The notes beneath the pieces are model-generated. The model was not told the DNA's origin, made no database searches, and was given only the letters and a program-made list of their open reading frames with translations. This document shows, one piece after another, positions 1 to 6,041 of a DNA stretch of 7,567 nt (the stretch's first letter is position 1; each line of letters begins with the position of its first letter). The stretch is taken from NCBI GenBank assembly GCA_023256405.1, contig JAGDXK010000028.1, positions 1 through 7,567 of the forward strand, in the 5' to 3' direction. The translations under genes were made by a program, and so were the position numbers. Source of the DNA: Nitrososphaerales archaeon. GTDB taxonomy: Archaea > Thermoproteota > Nitrososphaeria > Conexivisphaerales > UBA164.

Positions 1-677
1 GCGGGAAGACCCTTATGGCAAAGGCCCTCGCAAATGAGAGCAAGGCGAACCTGATAACGATCAAGGGCCCAGAAATTCTCAGCAAGTGGGTAGGGGAATC
101 TGAGAAGGCTGTCAGGGAGATCTTCAGGAAAGCCAAGTCATCCGCGCCATCGATAATACTTCTCGATGAAGTGGACTCGATAACCAAGATAAGGGGAGGC
201 GAGTACGAGGTGCTGGAGTCCCTGGTCAGCCAGCTGATAACCTCGATAGACTCCCTTCAGCCGGAGGACATGGTCTTTCTGATAGGCACCACCAACAGGC
301 CGGATCTTATAGACCCATCATTTCTCAGGCCCGGAAGGTTTGATCTGATCATATACGTCAGGCCTCCGAACAGGGATGAAAGGGAGGAAATACTGAAGAT
401 ACTTACAAGGAACACAAAGCTCGATGATGGCGTGAGCCTCTCGGAGATAGCTGCCCGGACGGATGGATATTCAGGGGCGGACCTAAAGTCGATAGTCAGG
501 GAGGCCGGGATAAGTGCCATCAGCAGAGGATCTTCAGTGATAACGAGGGAGGACTTCGAGAAAGCCCTTGCATCGGTAAAGCCATCACTCAGCCCCCAGC
601 TGCTCAAGTTCTACGAGGAGATGTCCAAGAGGCTCGAGTCCAGATTCAACCTAAACCTCGGGGCCATATACGCTTAA
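1..677 (+). CDS. Cdc48/VCP-like AAA+ ATPase, C-terminal (D2-type) part; 5' end outside window
   Basis: The reading frame is open from the first bases, and the visible part starts inside Walker A (GKT, bases 3-11), so the gene begins upstream. In order one sees pore-loop residues KWVGESE (about base 84), Walker B ILLDEVD (about 156), sensor-1 GTTNRPD (about 285) with its Asn, the second-region-of-homology arginines in LRPGRFD (about 324), and the GYSGADL helix of the lid domain (about 468). This order and wording match the second ATPase ring of archaeal Cdc48 (VAT), a hexameric unfoldase that threads proteins through its pore and can feed the 20S proteasome. A PAN-like or single-ring relative is possible because the N-terminal part is not visible. 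The last three residues, IYA, fit the HbYX proteasome-docking pattern. The segment after Walker B (GGEYEVLESLVSQL) departs from the usual ERVVNQLLTEMDG wording. HIT follows after 6 bases, so the two are probably co-transcribed. Confidence 0.92.
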   Translation, partial: GKTLMAKALANESKANLITIKGPEILSKWVGESEKAVREIFRKAKSSAPSIILLDEVDSITKIRGGEYEVLESLVSQLITSIDSLQPEDMVFLIGTTNRPDLIDPSFLRPGRFDLIIYVRPPNRDEREEILKILTRNTKLDDGVSLSEIAARTDGYSGADLKSIVREAGISAISRGSSVITREDFEKALASVKPSLSPQLLKFYEEMSKRLESRFNLNLGAIYA

Positions 678-683
678 AAATGG

Positions 684-1184
684 ATGGAATCTAGTATCTT
701 TAGGTTGAAGATACTCTGGTCTCCGTGGAGGCTGAAGGGCGTGGTGGAAAGATCTCCCACGTGCATATTCTGCGAGATGGCTTCCAAGGACAGCACAAAG
801 GACGAGGAGAACCTGATAGTTTACAGGGGAAGAAAGGTCTTCATAGTTATGAACAAATATCCATATAACAACGGCCACGTCATGATTGTTCCCTACAGGC
901 ATTTGGTAAAGTTCTCTCAGCTCGATGACCAGGAGGTCCTTGAGGTCTTCGAGCTTCTGAGAAGGCTCGAGGAGTGCTATTCACGCACCATGTCCCCGCA
1001 TGGGTTTAACTTTGGCGTCAACCTCGGCATAGACGCGGGAGCGGGATACGAGCACATTCACTTCCACCTGGTTCCAAGATGGCGCGGCGACACTAACTTT
1101 ATGCCGGTGCTGGCCGAAACTAAGGTCATACCCGAATCGCTGACCGATAGCTACAGAAGGCTCAGGGGGTGTTTCGAAAAATAG
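684..1184 (+). CDS. HIT-family protein (Ap4A phosphorylase/hydrolase-like)
   Basis: A complete 166-residue protein. The histidine triad is EHIHFHLV (His124, His126, His128); in this superfamily the middle His is the nucleophile that attacks the alpha phosphate of a nucleotide. Upstream are a CIFC pair (27-30), typical of the zinc-binding subset, and NKYPYNNGHVMIVPYRH (57-73), typical of the Ap4A/AMP-lysine branch. The C-terminal PRWRGDTNFMPVL (131-143) is the conserved tail of archaeal and bacterial homologues. From the family, it would hydrolyse or phosphorolyse dinucleoside polyphosphates or nucleoside phosphoramidates in the cytoplasm; the exact substrate cannot be read from sequence. ATG at 684 is chosen because the ATG at 680 is in another frame and meets a stop after four codons. 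No clear Shine-Dalgarno is seen, and translation probably depends on the ATPase gene ending 6 bases before. Confidence 0.93.
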   Translation: MESSIFRLKILWSPWRLKGVVERSPTCIFCEMASKDSTKDEENLIVYRGRKVFIVMNKYPYNNGHVMIVPYRHLVKFSQLDDQEVLEVFELLRRLEECYSRTMSPHGFNFGVNLGIDAGAGYEHIHFHLVPRWRGDTNFMPVLAETKVIPESLTDSYRRLRGCFEK

Positions 1185-1197
1185 AGCTGTTTTCGAA
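1173..1197. terminator. Inverted repeat between convergent genes, possible bidirectional terminator
   Basis: TTCGAAAA (1173-1180) and TTTTCGAA (1190-1197) form a perfect 8-bp inverted repeat with a 9-base loop. It overlaps the HIT stop codon and stops just before the end of the reductase gene on the other strand. Its position between two converging genes and the T-run in the right arm suggest a shared 3' end signal. Archaeal termination usually relies on T-runs rather than hairpins, so this is only a candidate; the core TTCGAA is also a self-complementary site that could bind a protein. Confidence 0.35.
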
Positions 1198-1198
1198 T

Positions 1199-2008
1199 CT
1201 AAAGAAGTCTAAGAACTTCCTCAGGAACATCAATATCCGCAGCCCTCGCGTTCTCAATCACGTGTTCAGCTCTTGAGGCACGGGGTATTGGAAACACCGT
1301 TCTCCATCTCAGGAGCCACAGAAGTGCAAGCTGAGCTGGCGTAGCCCCATACCTCTTTGACAGCTCAAGAAGCCTGCTGTTCTTTGCAAGGGCTCCATGC
1401 GCTAGCGGATAGTAGGCCATAAACGCAATGTTTTCCTTTTCACAGTAAGGTATAAGATCTCTTTCCGGGTCTCGGTGGTTGAGGTTGTATTCGTTTTGAA
1501 GAACGGCTATGTCGTTCTTTTTAAGCATCTTTCTTGCTTCTATAACTCCATTCAGATCAAAGTTGCTCAGGCCGATGTACCGGATCATCCCGCTGGCCAC
1601 GGCCTCCTCCATGGCTGCAAGCGCCTCCCGGTTCGCGTCTCTGGAGCCAGGAAAGTGTATCAGGTAAAAATCAACGTAATCGGTGCCAAGCCTTCTGAGG
1701 GATCTCTCAAGGCTCCTGAGCAGCTTTTCCCGCCTGAGGTGTGTAGGCCAGACCTTAGTTGAGATCAGGATATCCTTTCTCTGAAAGCCCCTTATGGCCT
1801 CCCCAACAAGTGGCTCGGAGCCGTAGAGCTCTGCCGTATCGATCAGGTTTATTCCGGCCTTTAATCCCGAAATGAGTGCCTCAACCTTTCTCTTTCTGTC
1901 CCTCAGCCATCCCAGCTTAGCTGTGATGATCCATAGAGGGTCATAGTAGGTTCCCATGCCTATAACTGAGGCTCTGAGGCCCGTGCTCCCAAAATTTTTA
2001 TACTTCAT
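1199..2008 (-). CDS. Aldo/keto reductase family oxidoreductase
   Basis: A complete 269-residue protein of the NADPH-dependent (alpha/beta)8-barrel aldo/keto reductase superfamily. The full catalytic tetrad is visible: Asp57 (NLIDTAELYG), Tyr62 in the same motif, Lys85 (ISTKVW) and His118 (YLIHFP). The barrel strand GLSNFD (146-151) and the cofactor-phosphate loop PIPRASRAEHVIENA (240-254) are also present, so it should be active. It is shorter than the 310-330 residues of many family members but matches compact prokaryotic forms. The physiological substrate is unknown; the family reduces aldehydes, ketones and sugars to alcohols in the cytoplasm. It starts at an ATG (complement of 2006-2008) behind an AT-rich promoter tract and converges on the HIT gene with a 14-base gap. 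No obvious functional link to either neighbour. Confidence 0.94.
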   Translation of the reverse strand: MKYKNFGSTGLRASVIGMGTYYDPLWIITAKLGWLRDRKRKVEALISGLKAGINLIDTAELYGSEPLVGEAIRGFQRKDILISTKVWPTHLRREKLLRSLERSLRRLGTDYVDFYLIHFPGSRDANREALAAMEEAVASGMIRYIGLSNFDLNGVIEARKMLKKNDIAVLQNEYNLNHRDPERDLIPYCEKENIAFMAYYPLAHGALAKNSRLLELSKRYGATPAQLALLWLLRWRTVFPIPRASRAEHVIENARAADIDVPEEVLRLL

Positions 2009-2036
2009 AGGAACTCATATAGACATTCTGCAACTG

Positions 2037-2056
2037 TATATATAATATATATTATG
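2037..2056 (-). promoter_or_regulatory. AT-only promoter tract for the aldo/keto reductase
   Basis: A stretch made only of A and T, rich in TATATA steps, ends about 29 bases upstream of the reductase ATG. A TATA box at its near side would be about 32 bases from the start codon, the same spacing seen for the two transporter promoters, implying a leaderless or very short-leader message. The tract is nearly symmetric, so the exact box and any activity on the plus strand cannot be decided by eye. Confidence 0.5.
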
Positions 2057-2106
2057 ATATTTTGCATTTATACACAGCTTGGCCTTGAGCCAGCTATGGA
2101 GGGCTA

Positions 2107-2119
2107 AAAGTTTAAAAAC
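2107..2119 (+). promoter_or_regulatory. TATA box of the tRNA-Leu gene
   Basis: AAAAGTTTAAAAA lies 32-44 bases before the mature tRNA 5' end. With the usual archaeal spacing, transcription would begin near 2140, leaving a leader of about ten bases for RNase P to remove. Confidence 0.55.
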
Positions 2120-2150
2120 AGATATAAGCAAAGATCAAAAACCTCAGATT

Positions 2151-2246
2151 GCGGGGGTCCCCTAGCCAGGTCAATGGGGGCAGAGGTTGCCTAAGCTCAA
2201 GACCTGCTGGCAAAGGCCTACGTGGGTTCAAATCCCACCCCCCGCA
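2151..2246 (+). tRNA. tRNA-Leu(CAA) with an 11-nt intron
   Basis: The acceptor stem pairs 2151-2157 (GCGGGGG) with 2239-2245 (CCCCCGC), discriminator A2246. The D-stem is CCC 2160-2162 with GGG 2176-2178 and the D-loop holds the invariant GG (2169-2170). The T-arm is GTGGG TTCAAAT CCCAC (2222-2238). A long variable arm (GGC 2209-2211, loop AAAG, GCC 2216-2218) marks a class II tRNA. The D-loop, T-arm and acceptor wording resemble archaeal tRNA-Leu. The anticodon arm region (2180-2207) is 28 bases instead of 17. Removing 2184-2194 gives stem GCAGG/CCTGC with loop CTCAAGA, hence anticodon CAA (2198-2200) after U33, reading UUG codons. The 3' CCA is not encoded; the next bases are CTG. Confidence 0.93.
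2184..2194 (+). other. tRNA intron, 11 nt, non-canonical position 30/31
   Basis: Removing these bases restores a 5-bp anticodon stem and 7-base loop. A bulge-helix-bulge core fits this choice: 2178-2181 (GGGC) pairs with 2189-2192 (GCCT, one G-U), flanked by three-base bulges AG^A (2182-2184) and AA^G (2193-2195), each cut after its second base as archaeal splicing endonuclease does. The inner loop is only GGTT, and the outer helix is weak (G2177-C2196, G2176-U2197), so this is a relaxed form. Most archaeal tRNA introns lie at 37/38; this one interrupts the anticodon stem. Confidence 0.82.
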
Positions 2247-2294
2247 CTGCTAAGGAGCGCTTTATTCTGCTTAAATTATGAGTTTGAGTCCCGT

Positions 2295-2336
2295 TTTAAA
2301 CCGAGGTGCTTGTGCTTTATCAACCAATGGTTTAAA
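2295..2336. repeat. Inverted repeat and small palindrome at the binding-protein promoter
   Basis: TTTAAACC (2295-2302) and GGTTTAAA (2329-2336) form a perfect 8-bp inverted repeat 26 bases apart, and the right arm overlaps the TATA box of the BMP gene. Within it, AACCAATGGTT (2322-2332) is an 11-base odd palindrome centred on A2327, lying against the upstream edge of the TATA box where a repressor could block TBP/TFB binding. This could be an operator for a nucleoside-responsive regulator, but similarly short palindromes occur by chance in AT-rich DNA. Confidence 0.35.
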
Positions 2337-2338
2337 TA
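2331..2338 (+). promoter_or_regulatory. TATA box of the BMP binding-protein gene
   Basis: TTTAAATA is centred about 31-32 bases before the ATG at 2366, so transcription should start within a few bases of the start codon and the message is practically leaderless. No Shine-Dalgarno precedes the ATG, which agrees. The identical octamer precedes the ATPase gene at the same distance. Confidence 0.7.
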
Positions 2339-2365
2339 TGAGTTTCCTCCGAAAAGTAATTTGAT

Positions 2366-3388
2366 ATGAAGAGAAGATCAATTTCTACAACGGCAATTGC
2401 GGCTATAATCATAGTTATTATAATAGTGGTTGCCGGAGTAGCTGGATACTATTACTATATGAACATGCAAGCCAAGAAGAGCAAGCCGCAGGTGGTAAAA
2501 ATCGCGGTGCTGCTCCCATATGTGGTTAACGACTATGGCTGGGATCAGGACATGTACCAAGCTATAGCGCAGATAGCCAGCGTCTACCACATTAACTATA
2601 CCGTCGATCAGAACATTGGATACTCAACTTCTGCAGTGGAAAGCGCTCTTGAATATTATGCTTCAAACGGATACAACATTATAGTGGCCTGGACAGTAGG
2701 ATGGCAGCAGGAGATACTGACCGTTGCGCCAAACTATCCAAACGTCTGGTTCATAGGAGCCGATCTCACCAATTTTACGAACCCATCAACCGGTCAGCCA
2801 GAGAAGAACGTGGTCAGCATATCAATAGACCTTATTGATGGGGCATATGCTGCTGGTGTTCTGGCGGCCTTCCTCACTAAAACAGGAATAATAGGATACC
2901 AGGCTGGATTCTCCTACCCGACAGAAGTTGCTATAGGCAACGCGTTCCTTCAGGGAGCGCTGAGCGTCAACAAGAGCATAAAGCTGGTCTACGACTTCAC
3001 TGGAACTTGAGCAGACGTAATCCTCTTCAGGGGAGATGGACAAACTCTGGGCGGAGAGCAGGCATGTGCAGCTGCAGGAGTGTATGCTATTGGAGATATG
3101 ATGGACCAGTCACCGCTTAACCCAAACGTAATAGTTGCCAGCAACTATTTCAACGACACGCTAGTGCTGCAGAACGTGCTCGAAAGGTATTACAACGGAA
3201 CCCTATCAGCATGGGCTGATCAGAACGTAATAATACCCGGCTCTAACTATCTGCTTCTGGGCCCAGCTGCATATAAGCTGCTCGCTCCACAGCAGCTTAA
3301 TTACGTTGAACAGGTAATAGAAGGAATAAAGAACGGAAGCATAGTAGTTCCTTACAACGCTACGCTGCCACCTTCAGGAGCCGTATAA
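2366..3388 (+). pseudogene. BMP/PnrA-family ABC transporter substrate-binding protein, interrupted by an in-frame TGA
   Basis: The two halves, 214 codons before TGA 3008-3010 and 126 after it, lie in one frame and together make a basic membrane protein (BMP) family binding protein, the class that delivers purine nucleosides (PnrA, BmpA, YufN) to NupABC-type importers outside the membrane. The N-terminus is a basic MKRR followed by a hydrophobic helix (about 9-31) with no lipobox cysteine. The first lobe runs from KIAVLLPYVVNDYGWDQDMY (45-64) through GIIGYQAGF to LVYDFTGT. The second resumes with ADVILFRGDGQTLGG, then YAIGDMMDQ, a hinge/ligand motif. The family usually has about 17 more residues between the GT/W and ADVI motifs, so the stop sits at an apparent deletion. 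ATG 2366 is the first start after an in-frame stop at 2357. Seven N-glycosylation sequons are present. A 214-residue product would lack the second lobe and should not work as a binding protein. Confidence 0.87.
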
Positions 3389-3400
3389 AGCTTTAGACGT

Positions 3401-3433
3401 CTTATTTTTATTTTTATGCTTTGCTGGTTTTTT
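3401..3433 (+). terminator. T-rich terminator after the binding-protein gene
   Basis: Three T-runs (3405-3409, 3411-3415, 3428-3433) follow the BMP stop codon by 13-45 bases on the coding strand, the usual form of an archaeal intrinsic terminator, without a stable hairpin. It would separate the binding-protein transcript from the ATPase-permease transcript, although readthrough is possible. Confidence 0.55.
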
Positions 3434-3447
3434 ATGAACAGTTAATG

Positions 3448-3455
3448 TTTAAATA
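3448..3455 (+). promoter_or_regulatory. TATA box of the ATPase-permease operon
   Basis: TTTAAATA is centred about 32 bases before the ATPase ATG, predicting a start within a few bases of 3480. Box and spacing copy those of the binding-protein gene, suggesting two matched promoters for one transporter. Confidence 0.65.
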
Positions 3456-3483
3456 AAGTTGAGCGAATAAACGGAACATAATA

Positions 3484-4989
3484 ATGAGTGGGGTGTCCGT
3501 TGGATTATATAATATTAGCAAAAGCTTTCCGGGCGTTAGGGCGCTTGATAACGTAACGGTTGAAGCTTACAGAGGCGAAGTACATGCGATTCTCGGAGAG
3601 AACGGCGCAGGCAAGACCACCCTCATGAACATCCTATACGGTCTTCTTAAACCCGATACGGGACACATTGAAATCGATGGGAAAAGGGTTTCATTAAGAG
3701 GCCCTAAGGACGCGCTAAATCTAGGCATAGGGATGGTACATCAGCACTTCAGCCTGATCCCGACTTTAACGGTCAAGGAGAACTTTCAGCTTCTGACAAA
3801 CAAAAAGGTGGATGAAAAAGAAATAGTGGAGCTTTCCAAAAGGCTCAACCTGTCCGTTAACCCTAACGCTAAGGTTAGTTCACTTTCAGCGGGCGAAAGA
3901 CAGAGGCTCGAGGTTCTCAGGCTTCTTTATTTTAATTTTAGAATAATGATATTCGATGAGCCTACAAGCGTACTGACGCCTCTAGAGACTGACAACCTTC
4001 TGAAGGAGATCAGGAAGATGGCAGAGGAAGGAAGAACCATTTTCTTCATTTCTCACAAGCTTAATGAAGTAATGGCCGTCAGCGACAGGATCACCGTGCT
4101 AAGAAGGGGAAGGGTTACCTGGACTGGAAGAGCCTCTGAAACTACCATGGAGGATCTGATAAAGCACATGGTTGAAAGGCTTCCAGCGATAGAGACGAAG
4201 GATTATCAGGCAGGACGGGAGCAGGTGTTAACAGTAAGCGATCTAAAGGTTAGAAGCGAAAAGGGTCATCTGGCCGTTAATATGAAAAGAAACAGCATCG
4301 AGGTATATAAAGGCGAGGTCGTGGGAATCGCAGGAATAGCGGGAAACGGGCAGCTGGAGCTCTTTGATGCAATATTTGGTCTGAGAAAGACCGAAGGTGG
4401 AAAGGTGCTGTTTAAGGGAATAGATGTAACTCATCTGCCAGTATACAAAAGGATCGCGCTTGGCATGGGATATATCCCAGAAGACAGGATTCTGACCGGT
4501 CTGGCGCCTGATCTCAGCGTAAAGGAGAACCTAATAATGAAGCTGATAGACAGCCCACGTATTAAGAGCATGGGCATCTTTCTCGACGAAAGGAGAATAA
4601 ACGAATACGCCGAAGAGCTTATCAGGGAATTCGATATAAAAACGCCTAGCCCTGATACGCCAGTTAAAACGCTCTCTGGGGGCAACCTGCAGAAGGTTAT
4701 CCTTGCTAGGGAGATCTCCATGAAACCCGATCTTCTACTAGCATATGAGCCCACTAAGGGTCTTGACATTGCCGCCACATACTTTATCAGAAACAAGCTG
4801 ATAGAGTACGCAAAAAGCGGTGGGAGCGTGCTGGTGTTTTCAGAGGACCTTGATGAGCTTCAGAACATCTCTGACAGAATGTATGTTATTTACAATGGGG
4901 ACATAGTGGCCATGTTCAGGAGGAGCGAGTTTGACGCGTACAAGATCGGAAAGGCGATGAGCGGAATTGTATTAGCAGAGGTGTCATAA
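3484..4989 (+). CDS. Nucleoside-type ABC importer ATPase, two ABC domains (NupA/YufO-like)
   Basis: A complete 501-residue cytoplasmic protein with two tandem ABC domains, the layout used by sugar (RbsA) and BMP-type nucleoside importers. The first domain is fully equipped: Walker A GENGAGKT (38-45), Q-loop VHQHFS with Gln87, signature LSAGE (134-138), Walker B IMIFDE (154-159) and switch His191 (ISHKL). The second is degenerate, as is usual in this family: the Walker A region reads GIAGNGQ (284-290) without Lys-Thr, the signature LSGGN (397-401) is kept, Walker B is LLLAYE with Tyr421 where Asp is expected, and FSEDLDE replaces the switch His. So one composite ATP site probably does most of the hydrolysis. 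GMVHQHFSL and PTKGLD favour the BMP/Nup branch over ribose. The start follows an in-frame stop at 3460 and a near-leaderless promoter. The first permease begins 2 bases after the stop. Confidence 0.95.
   Translation: MSGVSVGLYNISKSFPGVRALDNVTVEAYRGEVHAILGENGAGKTTLMNILYGLLKPDTGHIEIDGKRVSLRGPKDALNLGIGMVHQHFSLIPTLTVKENFQLLTNKKVDEKEIVELSKRLNLSVNPNAKVSSLSAGERQRLEVLRLLYFNFRIMIFDEPTSVLTPLETDNLLKEIRKMAEEGRTIFFISHKLNEVMAVSDRITVLRRGRVTWTGRASETTMEDLIKHMVERLPAIETKDYQAGREQVLTVSDLKVRSEKGHLAVNMKRNSIEVYKGEVVGIAGIAGNGQLELFDAIFGLRKTEGGKVLFKGIDVTHLPVYKRIALGMGYIPEDRILTGLAPDLSVKENLIMKLIDSPRIKSMGIFLDERRINEYAEELIREFDIKTPSPDTPVKTLSGGNLQKVILAREISMKPDLLLAYEPTKGLDIAATYFIRNKLIEYAKSGGSVLVFSEDLDELQNISDRMYVIYNGDIVAMFRRSEFDAYKIGKAMSGIVLAEVS
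4978..4983 (+). promoter_or_regulatory. Shine-Dalgarno of the first permease
   Basis: GAGGTG matches the archaeal 16S anti-SD (AGGAGGUGAUCC) and sits 8 bases before ATG 4992, inside the last codons of the ATPase gene. It supports that start and contrasts with the leaderless first gene of the operon. Confidence 0.7.
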
Positions 4990-4991
4990 CT

Positions 4992-6041
4992 ATGAAAGTA
5001 ACAAGAGGGGATCTAGCGGCCAGCTTTGTTGCCTATTTTGTCTCGTTCCTGCTGGCCATAGGCCTGGGAGCTGTTCTGATCTACTTTATCCTTCACGTAA
5101 ATCCCTTTTACGCGCTATCGATTATAGTTACTTCAGCGCTCTTTATGAGCGTTGGTCAACAGACCACTTTCTACATACTGGTTGAGCTAACCCTGATCTC
5201 CCTGGGGTTAGCCCTTTCGTACAGGGCCAGGTTCTGGAACATAGGGGCGGATGGACAGTACATATTTGGAGCCATATTAGGAATGCAGACCGTATTCGCG
5301 CTTGAACACATTCACGTTTATTCACCATTTTTTGCAATTCCGGCAATACTGCTGATGGGTCTTTTAGGAGGCATGTTATATGGATTGATCCCGGCTCTGC
5401 TAAAGGTTGTTCTCAACGTAAACGAAGTGCTCTCTTCCTTGATGCTCAACTTTATAGCTATATATTTCATGACGTGGCTCGTTGATGTTACTGGACCCTG
5501 GAAGGATCCCTATGCCGCGGAGCTCGAGAGTTATCCGATCCCCTATTCATACTACTTGGAAAACCCCTTCGCATTAGTTGCGATAACGGTCGCGGCTATA
5601 ATCATAATATACCTGCTAGCTGAGAAAACCTCGTTCGGCTTTAAGATAAAAGTCATGGGTTCTAGCCTGAACGCGGCTGAGTACTCGGGGATTAGAAAGG
5701 GTACCGTTTACGTATATCTGGGAATAATTTCAGGAGGCCTCTCTGGCCTTGCGGGGGCCATAGATCTTCTGGCAGTTTCTCACATACTTTCCTCGATGTT
5801 CGACAGCCTTTACATGGGCTATCTAAGCATATTCACTACGTGGCTAGCTTCTCTCAATCCTCTTTTTGTTGTGCTCTCATCCATGCTGATGTCAACGTTG
5901 GTGAGCGGAGGATACTTCATGGAGGCAATATCAGGGGTTTCAATGCTTTTCGTATACTACTTTGAGGGCATAGTCTTTATCAGCATCATCATATTTGAAA
6001 CGATGAAGGACAGGCTGAAGAGGATGATGGGATTTGAGTAG
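4992..6041 (+). CDS. Nucleoside-type ABC importer permease (NupB/YufP-like, BPD_transp_2)
   Basis: A complete 349-residue integral membrane protein with roughly eight to ten hydrophobic segments beginning at about residues 10-33. Family hallmarks are RARFWNIGADGQYIFGAI (79-96), conserved from YufP to livH-like permeases; NVNEVLSSLMLNFIA (142-156), the cytoplasmic loop that contacts the ATPase and is typical of the Nup-type first permease; and SSLNAAEYSGI (224-234) followed by GGLSGLAGAIDLLA. It would form half of the membrane channel, paired with the NupC-type permease next door. The gene starts 2 bases after the ATPase with a good Shine-Dalgarno, and its last 8 bases overlap the next gene, so translation of the set is coupled. 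No break or odd composition is seen. Substrate (probably a purine nucleoside) is inferred from family only. Confidence 0.93.
   Translation: MKVTRGDLAASFVAYFVSFLLAIGLGAVLIYFILHVNPFYALSIIVTSALFMSVGQQTTFYILVELTLISLGLALSYRARFWNIGADGQYIFGAILGMQTVFALEHIHVYSPFFAIPAILLMGLLGGMLYGLIPALLKVVLNVNEVLSSLMLNFIAIYFMTWLVDVTGPWKDPYAAELESYPIPYSYYLENPFALVAITVAAIIIIYLLAEKTSFGFKIKVMGSSLNAAEYSGIRKGTVYVYLGIISGGLSGLAGAIDLLAVSHILSSMFDSLYMGYLSIFTTWLASLNPLFVVLSSMLMSTLVSGGYFMEAISGVSMLFVYYFEGIVFISIIIFETMKDRLKRMMGFE
6020..6028 (+). promoter_or_regulatory. Shine-Dalgarno-like site for the second permease
   Basis: GAGGATGAT resembles GAGGTGAT of the anti-SD complement with one extra base and lies 5 bases before TTG 6034. It helps choose the TTG start inside the end of the first permease. 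Confidence 0.45.

Noticed and set aside
257..607. Minus-strand open frame opposite the AAA ATPase, and similar long antisense frames at 651-902, 4431-4796 and 5957-6271
   Set aside because: They mirror strongly conserved coding sequence on the plus strand, and I recognise no domain in any of them.
2187..2194. Other anticodons in the arm: TGC (Ala) at 2188-2190 or TAA (Leu) at 2192-2194
   Set aside because: Ala does not fit the class II variable arm, TAA lacks U33 before it, and neither gives a paired 5-bp stem; CAA at 2198-2200 does both after intron removal.
2187..2369. A 60-codon open frame from within the tRNA to the binding-protein start
   Set aside because: It overlaps the tRNA anticodon and T arms, has no promoter or ribosome site of its own, and its composition follows the tRNA and the promoter DNA.
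3008..3010. TGA as selenocysteine or pyrrolysine codon
   Set aside because: BMP proteins have no known Sec or Pyl site, pyrrolysine uses TAG, no SECIS-like structure was evident by eye, and the missing flanking segment points to a deletion junction instead.
3080..3388. Separate 102-residue protein starting at ATG 3080
   Set aside because: It is in the same frame as the upstream half, begins in the middle of the family motif GVYAIGDMMDQ, and has no promoter or Shine-Dalgarno.
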